Assembly (NCBI GenBank): GCA_031282985.1
Contig: JAITCR010000197.1
Location: forward strand, 1 to 6,956
Source of the DNA: Nitrososphaerota archaeon
Lineage (GTDB): Archaea; Thermoproteota; Bathyarchaeia; Bathyarchaeales; Bathycorpusculaceae
Direction of reading: 5' to 3'
DNA: 6,956 nucleotides
Shown: positions 6,245-6,956 of the stretch, piece after piece
How the letters are laid out: each line of letters starts with the position of its first letter
How positions within the stretch are numbered: position 1 is the stretch's first letter
Notes under the pieces: generated by a model
Databases searched by the model: none
The model's input: the letters and a program-made list of their open reading frames with translations, nothing else
What the model was told of the DNA's origin: nothing
Made by a program: the position numbers and the translations under genes

Positions 6245-6256
6245 AATTTAAAAATA
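6245..6256 (-). promoter_or_regulatory. TATA-like box for the hypA operon
   Basis: The minus strand reads ATTTTTAAATTG around here, about 28 bases before the hypA ATG at 6221, consistent with an archaeal TATA box and a near-leaderless transcript. It is weaker than a textbook box. The rest of the spacer up to 6401 holds nothing else I can identify. Confidence 0.4.
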
Positions 6257-6401
6257 TTGCATAGTCAAAGCCAAGTTTTCAAAAATCAAACATACAAACA
6301 AGGGGTAACCAATTAGCAACAACAACAGAATCACCAAATGAGACAAGTTTAAAAATTTGGTCATGTCATAAAATGTTTTAATGTGCGAATATCTGACTCT
6401 T

Positions 6402-6956
6402 ATGGTTCAGGTCAGCATTTGTACGGTATCAAAAATTGTAAAAGTGACATGCCCTTTTTGTGGTAGCGACAAAATCTCAAAAAATGGACACCACAAACAT
6501 GAAAACAAGTCTACAACTGCAATAACTCCCAGTGTAATCACCGTAACTTTATAGAACAATACACCCACAAGCCTACCTGCCAAAAATCCGTAACCAAGCA
6601 CTAAAAATGACTGCAGACGGTACTGGAACACGTGCCACAGGACGTATTTTAGGCATTTCTAAAGATACCGTTACCGCAATTTTAAAAAAACAAAAGGCTG
6701 ATCTTGGCAAGTAAATTGTAATTACGTGTGTAATTTGAAAGACCAGGGACTTGAGGTTAAAATTGTATCCTCCAACTAAGTTAAAGTAGCTGAGGCAGAG
6801 TTTGATGAGGTGGGTTTTTTTGTTTCTGATAAGTCGCATCGGTGTTGGTTTGGTGGGCTATAGATCATAATACTGGTGTTTCTTTGGTGTATTGTTTTGG
6901 TGTATGGGAACACAGATGTCTTGGGGAGTTACGTTGTTTGTTTGCTCCTTTTAGGA
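6402..6956 (+). mobile_element. Degraded IS1-family transposase, 5' part (pseudogene)
   Basis: This is the start of a second IS1-type element, running out of the window. An InsA-like start at ATG 6402 reads through VKVTCPFCGSDKISKNGHHK in that frame (zinc-finger CxxC) to TAG at 6552. The continuing protein is in another frame: QVYNCNNSQCNHRNFIEQYT from about 6506, with TAA at 6602. A third frame holds ADGTGTRATGRILGISKDTV (6607-6711), with TAA at 6712. InsB then begins, near 6792, with AEFDEVGFFVSDK, and shifts again at about 6845 to WWAIDHNTGVSLVYCFGVWE to the end. The helix-turn-helix wording differs from the left remnant, so this is a different element. Frame changes mean it is inactive. 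Confidence 0.85.

Overview
The window looks archaeal, most likely a Thermoproteota lineage of the Bathyarchaeia type. This is inferred from gene content and style, not from a marker gene. The signs are a Thermococcus-like HypA paired with a Mrp/MinD-type ATPase, TATA boxes about 26-29 bases before start codons (leaderless transcripts), GTG/TTG starts, a membrane-anchored cyclophilin, and an AT-rich background. Of eight non-transposon genes, seven end in TAA and one in TAG.

Layout. Bases 1-580 hold the 3' part of a decayed IS1-family element, broken by many frameshifts. A minus-strand zinc-ribbon gene (671-1054) follows; its reading frame carries an in-frame TAG at codon 23. Divergent from it is a plus-strand three-gene operon (1148-3062): a YtrA-like GntR regulator, an ABC ATPase and an ABC-2 permease, joined by 8-base overlaps. 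The ATPase has a single-base frameshift just before Walker A. Bases 3063-3589 have no gene. They hold a strong hairpin, a 132-bp MITE-like element with near-perfect 19-bp inverted repeats, an outer 13-bp inverted repeat around it, and a short GC-rich patch.

The minus strand from 6221 down to 3590 carries hypA, a hypB-like Mrp/MinD ATPase, a HAD-family hydrolase and a membrane-anchored cyclophilin. The first three are tightly packed and probably one operon. HypA and the ATPase most likely form the archaeal nickel-delivery pair for [NiFe] hydrogenase maturation. The cyclophilin has its own promoter and probably folds proteins outside the membrane. From 6402 to the end lies the 5' part of a second, different, decayed IS1-family element in the same orientation as the first.

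Most notable are the in-frame amber codon inside a conserved-looking small gene (read-through, pyrrolysine or fresh nonsense mutation), the frameshifted ATPase, the MITE-like element, and the HypA/HypB(AT)-type pair. I do not see a clear new defence or other large undescribed system.
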